DNA of 6,454 bases from an uncultured Litorilinea sp. (GCA_946885925.1 CAMPHP010000186.1:1-6454); one strand, 5' to 3'; shown: positions 1 to 6,418, counted from the stretch's first letter. A program made the numbers and translations. The notes: generated by a model from the sequence alone, not told the origin.

Positions 1-1
1 G

Positions 2-607
2 ATGTATGGGGCGCGCGTCTCTACCGCAGTAGGTCTCTTTTCTGTGCTGCTTGGTGGGACCATCGGCATCACCTTGGGCATGGTCGCTGGATACTTTGGC
101 GGCGGCGTGGATCGCTTTCTCACCCGGCTGATGGATATCCAACTTTCCTTTCCGCCAGTCTTTCTTGCCATCGCCATTATGACCGCGGTCGGCCAAAATT
201 TGACCAATATGATCATCGTGCTCGGCTTGGTCAGTTGGGTTCAATATGCGCGTGTCAGCCGTGGGGCCACCCTCACCCTACGCAGCCAAGAGTTTATGCT
301 GGCGGCTCGTTCGATTGGGGCTGGGACAGGCCGTTTGCTCTGGCGGCATCTTCTCCCCTCGGTGTTGCCACCGCTAGCCGTCATCGCTACAGTGAATATG
401 TCAGCCATGATCCTCAACGAAGCATCCTTGAGCTTTCTTGGCCTGGGTGTCCAACCGCCCACACCCGCGTGGGGCAGCATGGTCAGCGAGGCCCGTAGCA
501 TTATGAGTATCGCCTGGTGGAACGCTGTTTTCCCAGGTCTCGCCATTGCCCTCTTTGTCATTGGTGGCAACCTGATGGGTGATGGGTTAAGTCGAAGCAA
601 AAACTAA
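2..607 (+). CDS. Peptide ABC transporter permease, DppC/OppC type (5' partial)
   Basis: This is the inner-membrane permease of a dipeptide/oligopeptide (or nickel/opine-like) ABC importer. It forms half of the transmembrane channel and couples to the ATPases through its EAA loop. The visible 201 residues begin inside the family's conserved YGAR(V/I)S segment, so the ATG at base 2 is an internal Met. The true start and the first membrane segment lie left of the window. Hydrophobic segments are seen at about residues 8-31, 50-62, 69-83, 121-138 and 173-192. The EAA-type loop is at 97-119 (AARSIGAG followed by HLLP). The segment LSFLGLGVQPP, then PAWGSM (143-160), is highly typical of the DppC/OppC class. 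The C-terminus (GDGLSRSKN) is shorter than usual and lacks the common LRDxLDPR tail. Fifteen bases separate it from the next gene, which suggests an operon. The substrate cannot be fixed without the binding protein. Confidence 0.93.
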   Translation: MYGARVSTAVGLFSVLLGGTIGITLGMVAGYFGGGVDRFLTRLMDIQLSFPPVFLAIAIMTAVGQNLTNMIIVLGLVSWVQYARVSRGATLTLRSQEFMLAARSIGAGTGRLLWRHLLPSVLPPLAVIATVNMSAMILNEASLSFLGLGVQPPTPAWGSMVSEARSIMSIAWWNAVFPGLAIALFVIGGNLMGDGLSRSKN

Positions 608-622
608 CGCAAGGAGATATTC

Positions 623-1897
623 ATGCGAACATTTCTAACCAACGCCCGCCTGGTCGATGGGACTGGCGCACCGGCACTGGAAGCCGCCACAGTAGTCATC
701 AACGGCACAACCCTTGAATACGCTGGCAATGCTGCCCATGCACCCCAACCCGCAGGCGATGACCGTGTGGTAGATGTAGCGGGCAAGACGGTGATGCCAG
801 GGCTTTTCAATATCCACGTTCACTTGGCGCTGCGCCTGCCCTTTACCGAAAAGCGCATTGACCAGTTCACGCCAGGCTATCGCACGATGCTCGTCTACCG
901 TCGTGCAATCGAAGCCATCACCACCGGCACCACCACCATCCGCTGCGTAGGCGAAGCCCACTTCACCGACATTGATGTGCGTAACGCCATCAACAAAGGC
1001 GTTTTGGCTGGCCCGCGCATCCTTTCGGCAGGTCATGCCATGATCCCCACAGGTGGTCACGGTCACAACTCAATGGGCTGTTTAGAGACCGACGGCATTG
1101 CTGGCTTCCGTGAATTGTCCCGTAGCCAATTGCGTGCGGGTGCGGACCTGCTTAAGATCTGCCTAACGGGTGGTATCGGCACAAAGGGCGAGAAACCTGC
1201 CGATAAGCAAATGACCGATGACGAAGTTAGCGCGGTCGTAGAGGTGGCACACTCCGCGCATAAGATCGTCGCGTCACATACTGGCGGCAACAATCCGATC
1301 AAGGATTGTGTGCGCCTGGGTGTGGATTGTATCGAGCATGGCTACCAGTTTGACGAAGAAGCCGCGCAGATGATGGCTGAGGCAGGTACTTATCTAGTGC
1401 CGACCCTTTGCGTTACCCAAGAGCTAGATTACATGCGTGGTCATGGCGTGCAAGAGTGGATGCTGGAGAAGGCCAAGGATGCTGCTGCCGAGCATTTTGC
1501 CTCGATCAAGCGCGCTATTGCTGCCGGGGTCACTATTGGCACAGGCACAGACCTACTCCCCAGCGATCCAGCAGGTGGTACGGTTGCCACCATCCGCGAA
1601 ACCGAGCTACTGGTCGAGGCAGGGATGACGCCTCTGGAAGCCCTACGCGCTGCCACCTCCGATTCCGCCAAAATCTGTGGCATCGAAAAGACCACCGGCA
1701 CATTGGCGGCTGGCATGCAGGCCGACCTCCTGGTGATTGACGGCAAACCCGACCAGCAAATCCGCGACCTGCGTAACATCCAGGCGGTAATGAAGGGAGG
1801 AGCCATCTTCCGCAGTACATTGAGCGGGCTGCAAGCGCCAGGGCTGGAAATGCCAGGGGTAGAACTCGCCAACGGCACATTTGCCAAGGTCTACTAA
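623..1897 (+). CDS. Metal-dependent amidohydrolase (prolidase/imidazolonepropionase-like dipeptidase family)
   Basis: This 424-residue protein is a cytoplasmic amidohydrolase-superfamily enzyme with a TIM-barrel fold and probably a two-metal centre. Visible ligand candidates are the HVH pair (H65, H67) after VMPG, the probable carboxylated lysine K178 in ADLLKICLTGG, H219 in VASHTGG, H239 in CIEHG, and the catalytic aspartate D310 in GTGTD. The N-terminal ~58 residues and the C-terminal part around LAAGMQADLLVIDG (about 371-384) form the usual small beta-sandwich domain. No signal peptide is seen. ATG 623 follows AAGGAG at 611-616 with ideal spacing. Characterised relatives of this branch hydrolyse Xaa-Pro or Xaa-Arg type dipeptides. 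Placement between a peptide permease and a predicted peptidase fits a dipeptidase role, but this is inference. Another amide or lactam substrate is possible. Confidence 0.9.
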   Translation: MRTFLTNARLVDGTGAPALEAATVVINGTTLEYAGNAAHAPQPAGDDRVVDVAGKTVMPGLFNIHVHLALRLPFTEKRIDQFTPGYRTMLVYRRAIEAITTGTTTIRCVGEAHFTDIDVRNAINKGVLAGPRILSAGHAMIPTGGHGHNSMGCLETDGIAGFRELSRSQLRAGADLLKICLTGGIGTKGEKPADKQMTDDEVSAVVEVAHSAHKIVASHTGGNNPIKDCVRLGVDCIEHGYQFDEEAAQMMAEAGTYLVPTLCVTQELDYMRGHGVQEWMLEKAKDAAAEHFASIKRAIAAGVTIGTGTDLLPSDPAGGTVATIRETELLVEAGMTPLEALRAATSDSAKICGIEKTTGTLAAGMQADLLVIDGKPDQQIRDLRNIQAVMKGGAIFRSTLSGLQAPGLEMPGVELANGTFAKVY

Positions 1898-1910
1898 AGG
1901 TCTATAGGTT

Positions 1911-1915
1911 AAGGG
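1911..1915 (+). promoter_or_regulatory. Probable ribosome binding site for the DUF885 gene
   Basis: The purine run AAGGG lies 10 bases before GTG 1926, a slightly long spacing. It is the only Shine-Dalgarno-like string close to that start. It supports GTG over the first in-frame ATG, which lies about 75 codons further in, inside conserved sequence. It is the second copy of a short direct repeat, AAGG(G)TCTAT, whose first copy overlaps the preceding stop codon. Confidence 0.55.
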
Positions 1916-1925
1916 TCTATATATC

Positions 1926-3614
1926 GTGACAACTGCCCAAACCGAACTCGCCACCCTGATTGACGAGTATCTTCAGTTGGTCTTTAGCGCCGATCCAATC
2001 CAGGCGACCGAATTAGGCATCCAGGATTATGATTCCACCCTCGGCGATTACAGCGCTGACGCCTATGCTGCTGAAATCGCCCAGCGCAAGCACTTTCTGA
2101 GCCGCTTCCAGGCCATTCATCCTGCCTATCTGGACGCCGATGCGCGTATGGAGCGAGAGGTCGCGCTCATTGATGTTCAGACCAGCTTGCGTCGCCTAGA
2201 GGATCGCGCCATCTGGACGTGCGCGCCCTACTGGTATATAGAGCAGTTAGGGACAGCCTTCTCTACCTTAATGCGTCCAGACTTAATGCGTACAGACTTG
2301 ATGAGTGCAGATACGCCAACTGCCACTGCCTCGCCCACCGCGCAAGCAGAACGTCTCTGGGCACGGTTGCGGCTTGCCCCCCGCTATCTCGCCACGATCC
2401 AGGCACAACTCACACCGGACACGGCACCGCTGCATGTGGAGATGGGGCTTACCGCCATCAAGGGACTGCGCCAGTTTCTTACCACAGCCATTCCCGGCTT
2501 TTCCCACCAGCTAGAAAATACGCTGCAAGACGATCTGACCCGTGCGACTGCCGCTGTGCAGCGTGGTCTGGATGACTTTGAGCAATTCCTGCGCGGCTTC
2601 CATGCCAAAGCCACAGGCAGCTTCGCCTGCGGCCCTGACCATTTTGACTTTCTGCTCAAGAATTTCCACCTGTTCGACCTCGATCACCGCCAGCTCTACG
2701 AATTTGGCCTAGAGCAGTTGGCAGCAGACAAGGCAGCATTGGAAGCCTATGCGCGCCAGCTAAATCCTTCGCAAAGTTGGGATGAGCAGATCGAACGAGT
2801 CAAGGACGACCATGCCCAGGGTGAGGATTTCCTCAAGACCTATCATGCGGAGATGGTGCGCGCACGTGCTCATTGTATGGCGACTGATTTGATCACGCTG
2901 CCGGAGGACGAACATGCCCAGGTCCAATGGCTGCCCGAATATCTGCGCGCGGGTGCGCCGTTGGGCTTGATGTTTACCACGCCACCCTATGCCGCCGGGC
3001 TGAACAGCGAACTGGTTATCACGCCGCTGGATAAGGACGCGCCACCAGAACGCCAGCTTCAACACATGCGCGACAACTGCTATCTCTTTGCCCGTTCAAT
3101 CACGCTGCACGAGATCTACCCTGGTCATCACATCCAGAAAGTGCATCACAAACTGGCAACCGCCAATGCACCCATGCGTCGCTACTTTAGCAGCCCGGTG
3201 TTAGTAGAGGGATGGGGGTTGTATACCGAAGATTTGATGGAGGAAACCGGCTTTATGACCGAGCCGGGGGTACAGCTCTTCAAGCTTCGCAATGCGCTGT
3301 GGCGCTCGGCGCGCGTGGTGGTAGATTGCGGGCTGCACACGCGCGGCATGAGCTTTGAAGAGGCAGTCGATCTGATGGTAAATGAAGTCCACCTGGACCG
3401 GCGGATGGCAGAAGGGGAAGTGCGCCGCTATACCACCCACGACAACCCGACCTATCCCTCGGCCTATCTGCTCGGCAAGACTGCGATCAAAGGGCTGCGT
3501 AGCCACTGGCAAGCGCAAGAGGGCGACACCTATAGCCTCAAGCGTTTCCATGACACGCTCCTGAGCTATGGTTCACCACCAGTCAAGCTCATTGCAGATC
3601 GCATGTTGGGCTAA
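1926..3614 (+). CDS. DUF885 family protein, predicted zinc metallopeptidase-like
   Basis: This 562-residue protein has the full-length architecture of the DUF885 family (often 550-600 residues). The N-terminal helical opening (LIDEYLQLVFSADPIQATEL, then GIQDYD) matches the family start, which supports GTG 1926. There is no signal peptide, so it is probably cytoplasmic. The diagnostic core is HEIYPGHH at 395-402, followed by VEGWGLYTE at 427-435, then VVDCGLH (465-471) and AYLLGK (513-518). H395, E396, H401/H402 and E428 or E435 are plausible metal-site residues. The spacing is HExxxxH rather than classical HExxH. The family is placed near zinc peptidases, but its reaction is poorly characterised. 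The gene follows the amidohydrolase by 28 bases and ends before a strong hairpin, so it is the last gene of a likely peptide-use operon. Residues 115-129 are a three-copy LM(R/S)xD repeat before a Thr/Pro/Ala-rich linker. Confidence 0.9.
   Translation: MTTAQTELATLIDEYLQLVFSADPIQATELGIQDYDSTLGDYSADAYAAEIAQRKHFLSRFQAIHPAYLDADARMEREVALIDVQTSLRRLEDRAIWTCAPYWYIEQLGTAFSTLMRPDLMRTDLMSADTPTATASPTAQAERLWARLRLAPRYLATIQAQLTPDTAPLHVEMGLTAIKGLRQFLTTAIPGFSHQLENTLQDDLTRATAAVQRGLDDFEQFLRGFHAKATGSFACGPDHFDFLLKNFHLFDLDHRQLYEFGLEQLAADKAALEAYARQLNPSQSWDEQIERVKDDHAQGEDFLKTYHAEMVRARAHCMATDLITLPEDEHAQVQWLPEYLRAGAPLGLMFTTPPYAAGLNSELVITPLDKDAPPERQLQHMRDNCYLFARSITLHEIYPGHHIQKVHHKLATANAPMRRYFSSPVLVEGWGLYTEDLMEETGFMTEPGVQLFKLRNALWRSARVVVDCGLHTRGMSFEEAVDLMVNEVHLDRRMAEGEVRRYTTHDNPTYPSAYLLGKTAIKGLRSHWQAQEGDTYSLKRFHDTLLSYGSPPVKLIADRMLG
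2268..2312 (+). repeat. Three-copy 15-bp in-frame tandem repeat
   Basis: Three contiguous 15-base units at 2268-2282, 2283-2297 and 2298-2312 share the pattern TTAATGCGTNCAGAC. The first two units differ at one base and the third is more diverged. They encode LMRPD, LMRTD and LMSAD at residues 115-129 of the DUF885 protein. Because 15 is a multiple of three, the reading frame is kept. Confidence 0.85.
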
Positions 3615-3643
3615 AACGAGCAAGTTGCACGCTTACAAAACAA

Positions 3644-3687
3644 AACCGGCAGTTTCTTCAGCCTCAATAGCTGGAAAACCGCCGGTT
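3644..3687. terminator. Bidirectional intrinsic terminator between convergent genes
   Basis: The arms AACCGGCAGTTT (3644-3655) and AAACCGCCGGTT (3676-3687) pair over 12 positions with a single A/C mismatch. Inside the 20-base loop, CAGC and GCTG can add a small inner stem. To the right, TATTTT (3689-3694) gives a short U tract for + strand transcripts. To the left, AAAACAAAA (3637-3645, overlapping the base of the stem) gives a U-rich tract on the - strand. The hairpin sits 30 bases after the DUF885 stop and 38 bases after the SDR stop on the other strand, so one structure can end both units. Confidence 0.78.
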
Positions 3688-3724
3688 ATATTTTGGCCTA
3701 GGTGCAGAATCGCACAAGCGGCAC

Positions 3725-4504
3725 TTACATATATTTGCTTAGGTCGGGATAGTTGGTGATCTCCCACCCGCCATCCACCACAAGGCTGGTTCCTGTCACA
3801 TAGCGCGCTTCATCACTGGCAAGGAAGAGAGTAGGAGCGGCAATTTCCTCTGGCGAGGCCGCCCGGCCTAGTACAATGCGCTGAATGTAGTCTTGATAGA
3901 GCGCCTCATTGCCTATAAACCTAGCGGTGAGTGGCGTTGCCACCAGACCGGGCAGAATGGCATTGACCCGGATCCCGTTGCGTCCGAGTTCAAGCGCGGC
4001 ATTCTTTGTAAACATCTCCACACCTGCCTTGCCCGAAGCATAAGCGCTGCCCCCAAACAGCGGCACATGCGCGTTGAGAGAGGAAATATTGACGATAGCA
4101 CCCTGCACGCCATTATTCTTCATGTGCCGGGCCTCGTGCTTCGTGCTCAAAAAGACACCCTTCAGCACGAGATCAACCGTGAAATCCCAATCCTTCTCAT
4201 CCAAATCCACAATAGGGCCGGCACGTAGTGCACCAGCCACATTAAAGGCTATATCTAAACCACCAAACTGCTCAACCGCAGTTGCGACCATTGCCGCAAC
4301 CTCGTCTTCACGGGTGACATCCACCTTGACGCCCTTGAAATTACTGCCGAGTTCGCTTTCCATCTTCGTCAGTAACTCCGTATTAATGTCACCGGCGACT
4401 ACACGTGCGCCCTCATCCAACAATTGACGAACAATAGCGGCACCGATACCAGATGCGCCTCCGGTCACTACGGCTACTTTTCCTTCAAATCGATTCGTAG
4501 CCAT
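3725..4504 (-). CDS. Short-chain dehydrogenase/reductase (SDR) family oxidoreductase
   Basis: This 259-residue classical SDR is a cytoplasmic NAD(P)-dependent oxidoreductase. The cofactor motif TGGASGIG is at 14-21. Acidic D39 at the end of the second strand favours NAD over NADP. D62 (VDV) and NVAG (88-91) are also present. The catalytic residues are S142 in NISS, Y155 and K159 in YASGK. PGLVATPL (185-192) and VTGTSLVVDGGW (236-247) complete the fold. The tetrad Asn, normally in a NLKG-type motif, is Val here (V113 in DLVLKG). I chose ATG 4504 because AAAGGAG lies 7 bases upstream. A GTG at 4528 would add eight residues but lies upstream of that ribosome site. It is the second gene after the efflux transporter, 56 bases away. 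The substrate is unknown. Automatic pipelines often call such proteins glucose 1-dehydrogenase or 3-oxoacyl-ACP reductase, which the sequence alone does not justify. Confidence 0.93.
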   Translation of the reverse strand: MATNRFEGKVAVVTGGASGIGAAIVRQLLDEGARVVAGDINTELLTKMESELGSNFKGVKVDVTREDEVAAMVATAVEQFGGLDIAFNVAGALRAGPIVDLDEKDWDFTVDLVLKGVFLSTKHEARHMKNNGVQGAIVNISSLNAHVPLFGGSAYASGKAGVEMFTKNAALELGRNGIRVNAILPGLVATPLTARFIGNEALYQDYIQRIVLGRAASPEEIAAPTLFLASDEARYVTGTSLVVDGGWEITNYPDLSKYM

Positions 4505-4511
4505 CAGTCTG

Positions 4512-4518
4512 CTCCTTT
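4512..4518 (-). promoter_or_regulatory. Ribosome binding site deciding the SDR start
   Basis: On the - strand AAAGGAG is followed by 7 bases and then ATG 4504. This is near-ideal, so translation probably starts there and not at the upstream in-frame GTG 4528. Confidence 0.8.
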
Positions 4519-4560
4519 CGCTTGTCACGACATCAACAGAAAATAAGCGAACGACTAGAC

Positions 4561-6072
4561 CTATACCTCCGGCACGAAATCCGTCCCATGCGTACCCGCT
4601 TCATCACCCTCGCTAGGCTGACCACCCAGTTGACCAATACGCCCAGCAGGTGCAAAAGCCGTGGCAATCAGCCCCAACGCTGCGGCGATAAAGGCCAATA
4701 CAAAAACCCCTTCAATTGCAATAGCCATCGCATCCCGCATCGGGCCTGTGAGTGTCACCGCGGCACCCTCAGCAGACTCCATCAGGCTGTTGAGCGAGAC
4801 GGCGTTGGGATCTAGTCCGGCGGCGATTAGGGCATTGGTCAATCGCAAGGTCAAATATGCGCCCATGACACTAACACCAAGTGTACCGCCGATGCTGCGG
4901 CAAAACTGGAGCGTTGAGGTTGCTGTACCCAATTGACGTCTGGGTACGCTGCTTTGCACTGCGATCAAGAAGGATGGAACCGATAAGCCCATGCCTATCC
5001 CCATCATGGTTAGATAGACCATCACCTCAAGCCGCGTGGCATCCGTACCACTTTGCGAGACCAAGAAGGCCCCCAAAGTCAGCAACACCATACCGGCCAG
5101 TGCTATCGTGCGATAGCCGATACGCAGCAAGAGGCGTCCCCCCACCACAGAGGCCAAGACCCAACCCAACATCATCGGTGTAATCGTCGTGCCTGCCTCG
5201 GTTGCCGAAGTGCCCATCACTGTCTGCACAAAGAGAGGGACAAAGGATAAGCTGCCAAACATTGCCCACCCAGCCAATGTGCCATGCAACGCGGCCGTGA
5301 CAAAAAGACGGTCACGGAAAAGTGCCAAGGGCAATACAGGATCAACGGCGCGGCGCTCTACCACCCAAAGCAGAATAAAGAGTACCACCGCAACCGCCAC
5401 CAACCCCATACCCAGCGGGCTACTCAGGTCGGATAGGCCCAATAGCAAGAGCACCACCGCGGCCATCAGCAGCACCGCTCCGGCATAGTCAATGACCACG
5501 TCTTCCTTGTGGCCCAGCTTGTCACGCCAGCCAATCCAGACCAGGGCAAAGGCGATAATACCTGGAATTACGTTGACGTAGAAGACCCAATGCCATGAAG
5601 CCTGATCCACCAAAAAGCCACCCAGCACGGGACCAACAATCGAAGAAACACCCCATACGCCAGCAAAAAAGCCCTGCATCCGTGCGCGCTGCTCAAAAGA
5701 AAAGAGGTCGCCAATAATGATAAAAGCCAGCGGCATTACACCACCAGCGCCAATCCCCTGGAGCGCACGGAAGAAGATCAACTGCTCCATGCTCTGCGAC
5801 AAGCCACACAGGACAGAGCCAATTAAAAACAACGCCATTGCAATCGCATAGATAATGCGCCGCCCATAAATGTCTGACAGCTTGCCATAGACTGGCACAG
5901 TACAGGTCGAGGTCAACATATAAGCGGAAAAGGCCCAACTATAGATCTCTAGTCCGCCCAACTGCGAAACAATCGTGGGCATTGCTGTGGCAATGACCGT
6001 TGCCTCCATAGACGCCATGAAAAGGCTCAGCATAATTCCAGCCACAACAACATAGGTGCGTTGACGTGACAC
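4561..6072 (-). CDS. MFS transporter, DHA2 (EmrB/QacA-like) 14-helix family
   Basis: This is an inner-membrane proton-coupled exporter of about 503 residues, the usual size of the DHA2 drug/H+ antiporters. About 14 hydrophobic segments can be counted. In numbering from GTG 6072, the first spans residues 6-33. Motif A, GKLSDIYGRR, is at 63-72 in the loop after helix 2. The antiporter motif C, GVWGVSSIVGPVLGG, is at 138-152 in helix 5. The helix 1 acidic residue is E23 in MEATVIATAMP, where Asp is more common. The last ~25 residues (after FAPAGR) are a hydrophilic Gly/Glu-rich tail. Start choice: GTG 6072 has GGAAAGGA 7 bases upstream and yields the usual short N-terminus. ATG 6096 and GTG 6108 are in-frame alternatives with weaker sites. 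Substrates (drugs, organic solutes, metabolites) cannot be told. It probably shares a transcript with the SDR. Confidence 0.92.
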   Translation of the reverse strand: MSRQRTYVVVAGIMLSLFMASMEATVIATAMPTIVSQLGGLEIYSWAFSAYMLTSTCTVPVYGKLSDIYGRRIIYAIAMALFLIGSVLCGLSQSMEQLIFFRALQGIGAGGVMPLAFIIIGDLFSFEQRARMQGFFAGVWGVSSIVGPVLGGFLVDQASWHWVFYVNVIPGIIAFALVWIGWRDKLGHKEDVVIDYAGAVLLMAAVVLLLLGLSDLSSPLGMGLVAVAVVLFILLWVVERRAVDPVLPLALFRDRLFVTAALHGTLAGWAMFGSLSFVPLFVQTVMGTSATEAGTTITPMMLGWVLASVVGGRLLLRIGYRTIALAGMVLLTLGAFLVSQSGTDATRLEVMVYLTMMGIGMGLSVPSFLIAVQSSVPRRQLGTATSTLQFCRSIGGTLGVSVMGAYLTLRLTNALIAAGLDPNAVSLNSLMESAEGAAVTLTGPMRDAMAIAIEGVFVLAFIAAALGLIATAFAPAGRIGQLGGQPSEGDEAGTHGTDFVPEV

Positions 6073-6079
6073 GACGACA

Positions 6080-6087
6080 TCCTTTCC
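6080..6087 (-). promoter_or_regulatory. Probable ribosome binding site for the MFS gene
   Basis: On the - strand GGAAAGGA ends 7 bases before GTG 6072. The alternative ATG 6096 has only a G-rich string directly abutting it, and GTG 6108 has no clear site. Confidence 0.5.
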
Positions 6088-6164
6088 GTCAAGCATTTCC
6101 CCAGCCACACGCTGCGACCAGGTACTGCGGTATTAGAACGAAATAATTTGAACTATACAATACC

Positions 6165-6212
6165 ATTGCCAACAGGTTCATTGCCAATAGATTTATCGCC
6201 AATGATGCCAAT
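6165..6212. repeat. 15-bp tandem repeat upstream of the MFS gene, possible operator
   Basis: Units begin at 6165, 6180 and 6195, each starting AT(T/C)GCCAA. The first two differ at three of 15 bases and the third keeps the first nine bases with one change. A further ATGCCAAT starts at 6205, so the GCCAA core occurs four times in 45 bases, all in one orientation. It lies about 95-140 bases upstream of the preferred MFS start. Direct repeats there could bind a regulator, or could be simple slippage products. Confidence 0.65.
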
Positions 6213-6315
6213 CATCAAGACACCTACTCCGGTACTCATTACAGCGTCAATAACAAGAAGTCTAGGCGTAGAAGCACGAAAATTACAGTAATATCCTGCC
6301 ATTTTCGTCTGCCGG

Positions 6316-6336
6316 AGGGTCTATTCCAGGTTATAG
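6316..6336 (-). repeat. Partial inverted copy of the right-edge repeat
   Basis: Read on the - strand, this stretch contains CCTGGAATAGACC, close to CCTGGAATGGTTT of the element starting at 6347. As a result ATTCCAGG (6323-6330) and CCTGGAAT (6353-6360) form a perfect 8-base inverted repeat with a 22-base spacer. Confidence 0.45.
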
Positions 6337-6346
6337 AGGCACGCTT

Positions 6347-6409
6347 TGTTATCCTGGAATGGTTTCTCTGCTCAACCGCGCTACCCAGAGAGATGCCTAC
6401 GGCATGACA
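6347..6409 (+). repeat. Palindromic dispersed-repeat-like element, copy 1
   Basis: The outer arms TGTTAT (6347-6352) and ATGACA (6404-6409) pair with one G-U. The inner arms TCTCTG (6365-6370) and CAGAGA (6386-6391) close a 15-base loop. A third small stem, ATGCC-TAC-GGCAT, lies at 6393-6405 and would compete with the outer arms. The layered symmetry and a second copy nearby suggest a REP-like or MITE-like non-coding repeat. No transposase is visible in the window. Confidence 0.6.
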
Positions 6410-6418
6410 GGCCAACCT

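Noticed and set aside
1441..1954. Several 100-150 codon open frames antisense to the amidohydrolase gene
   Set aside because: They overlap a gene with clear catalytic motifs, show no recognisable domains and lack good ribosome sites. They are shadow frames of biased codon use.
2219..2575. 118-codon + frame inside the DUF885 gene
   Set aside because: It lies out of frame within a full-length conserved protein, and its Arg/His/Cys-rich composition is typical of a shadow frame.
3568..3759. 63-codon + frame crossing the convergent gap
   Set aside because: It runs from inside the DUF885 gene through the terminator hairpin into the antisense end of the SDR, with no ribosome site.
4522..4936. + strand frames overlapping the 3' end of the MFS gene
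   Set aside because: They are antisense to a well-supported membrane protein and have no family signature.
6282..6292. Palindrome ATTAC-A-GTAAT
   Set aside because: A single 11-base AT-rich palindrome far from a defined promoter is expected by chance, so I do not call an operator.
6393..6405. ATGCC-TAC-GGCAT as a separate terminator
   Set aside because: The stem is only five bases with no following T tract, and it is part of the repeat element.
6147..6407. Open frame of 87 codons on the + strand through the repeat region
   Set aside because: Its only ATG is near the very end (6393), it has no ribosome site, and most of it runs through palindromic repeats. It is best explained as chance openness.
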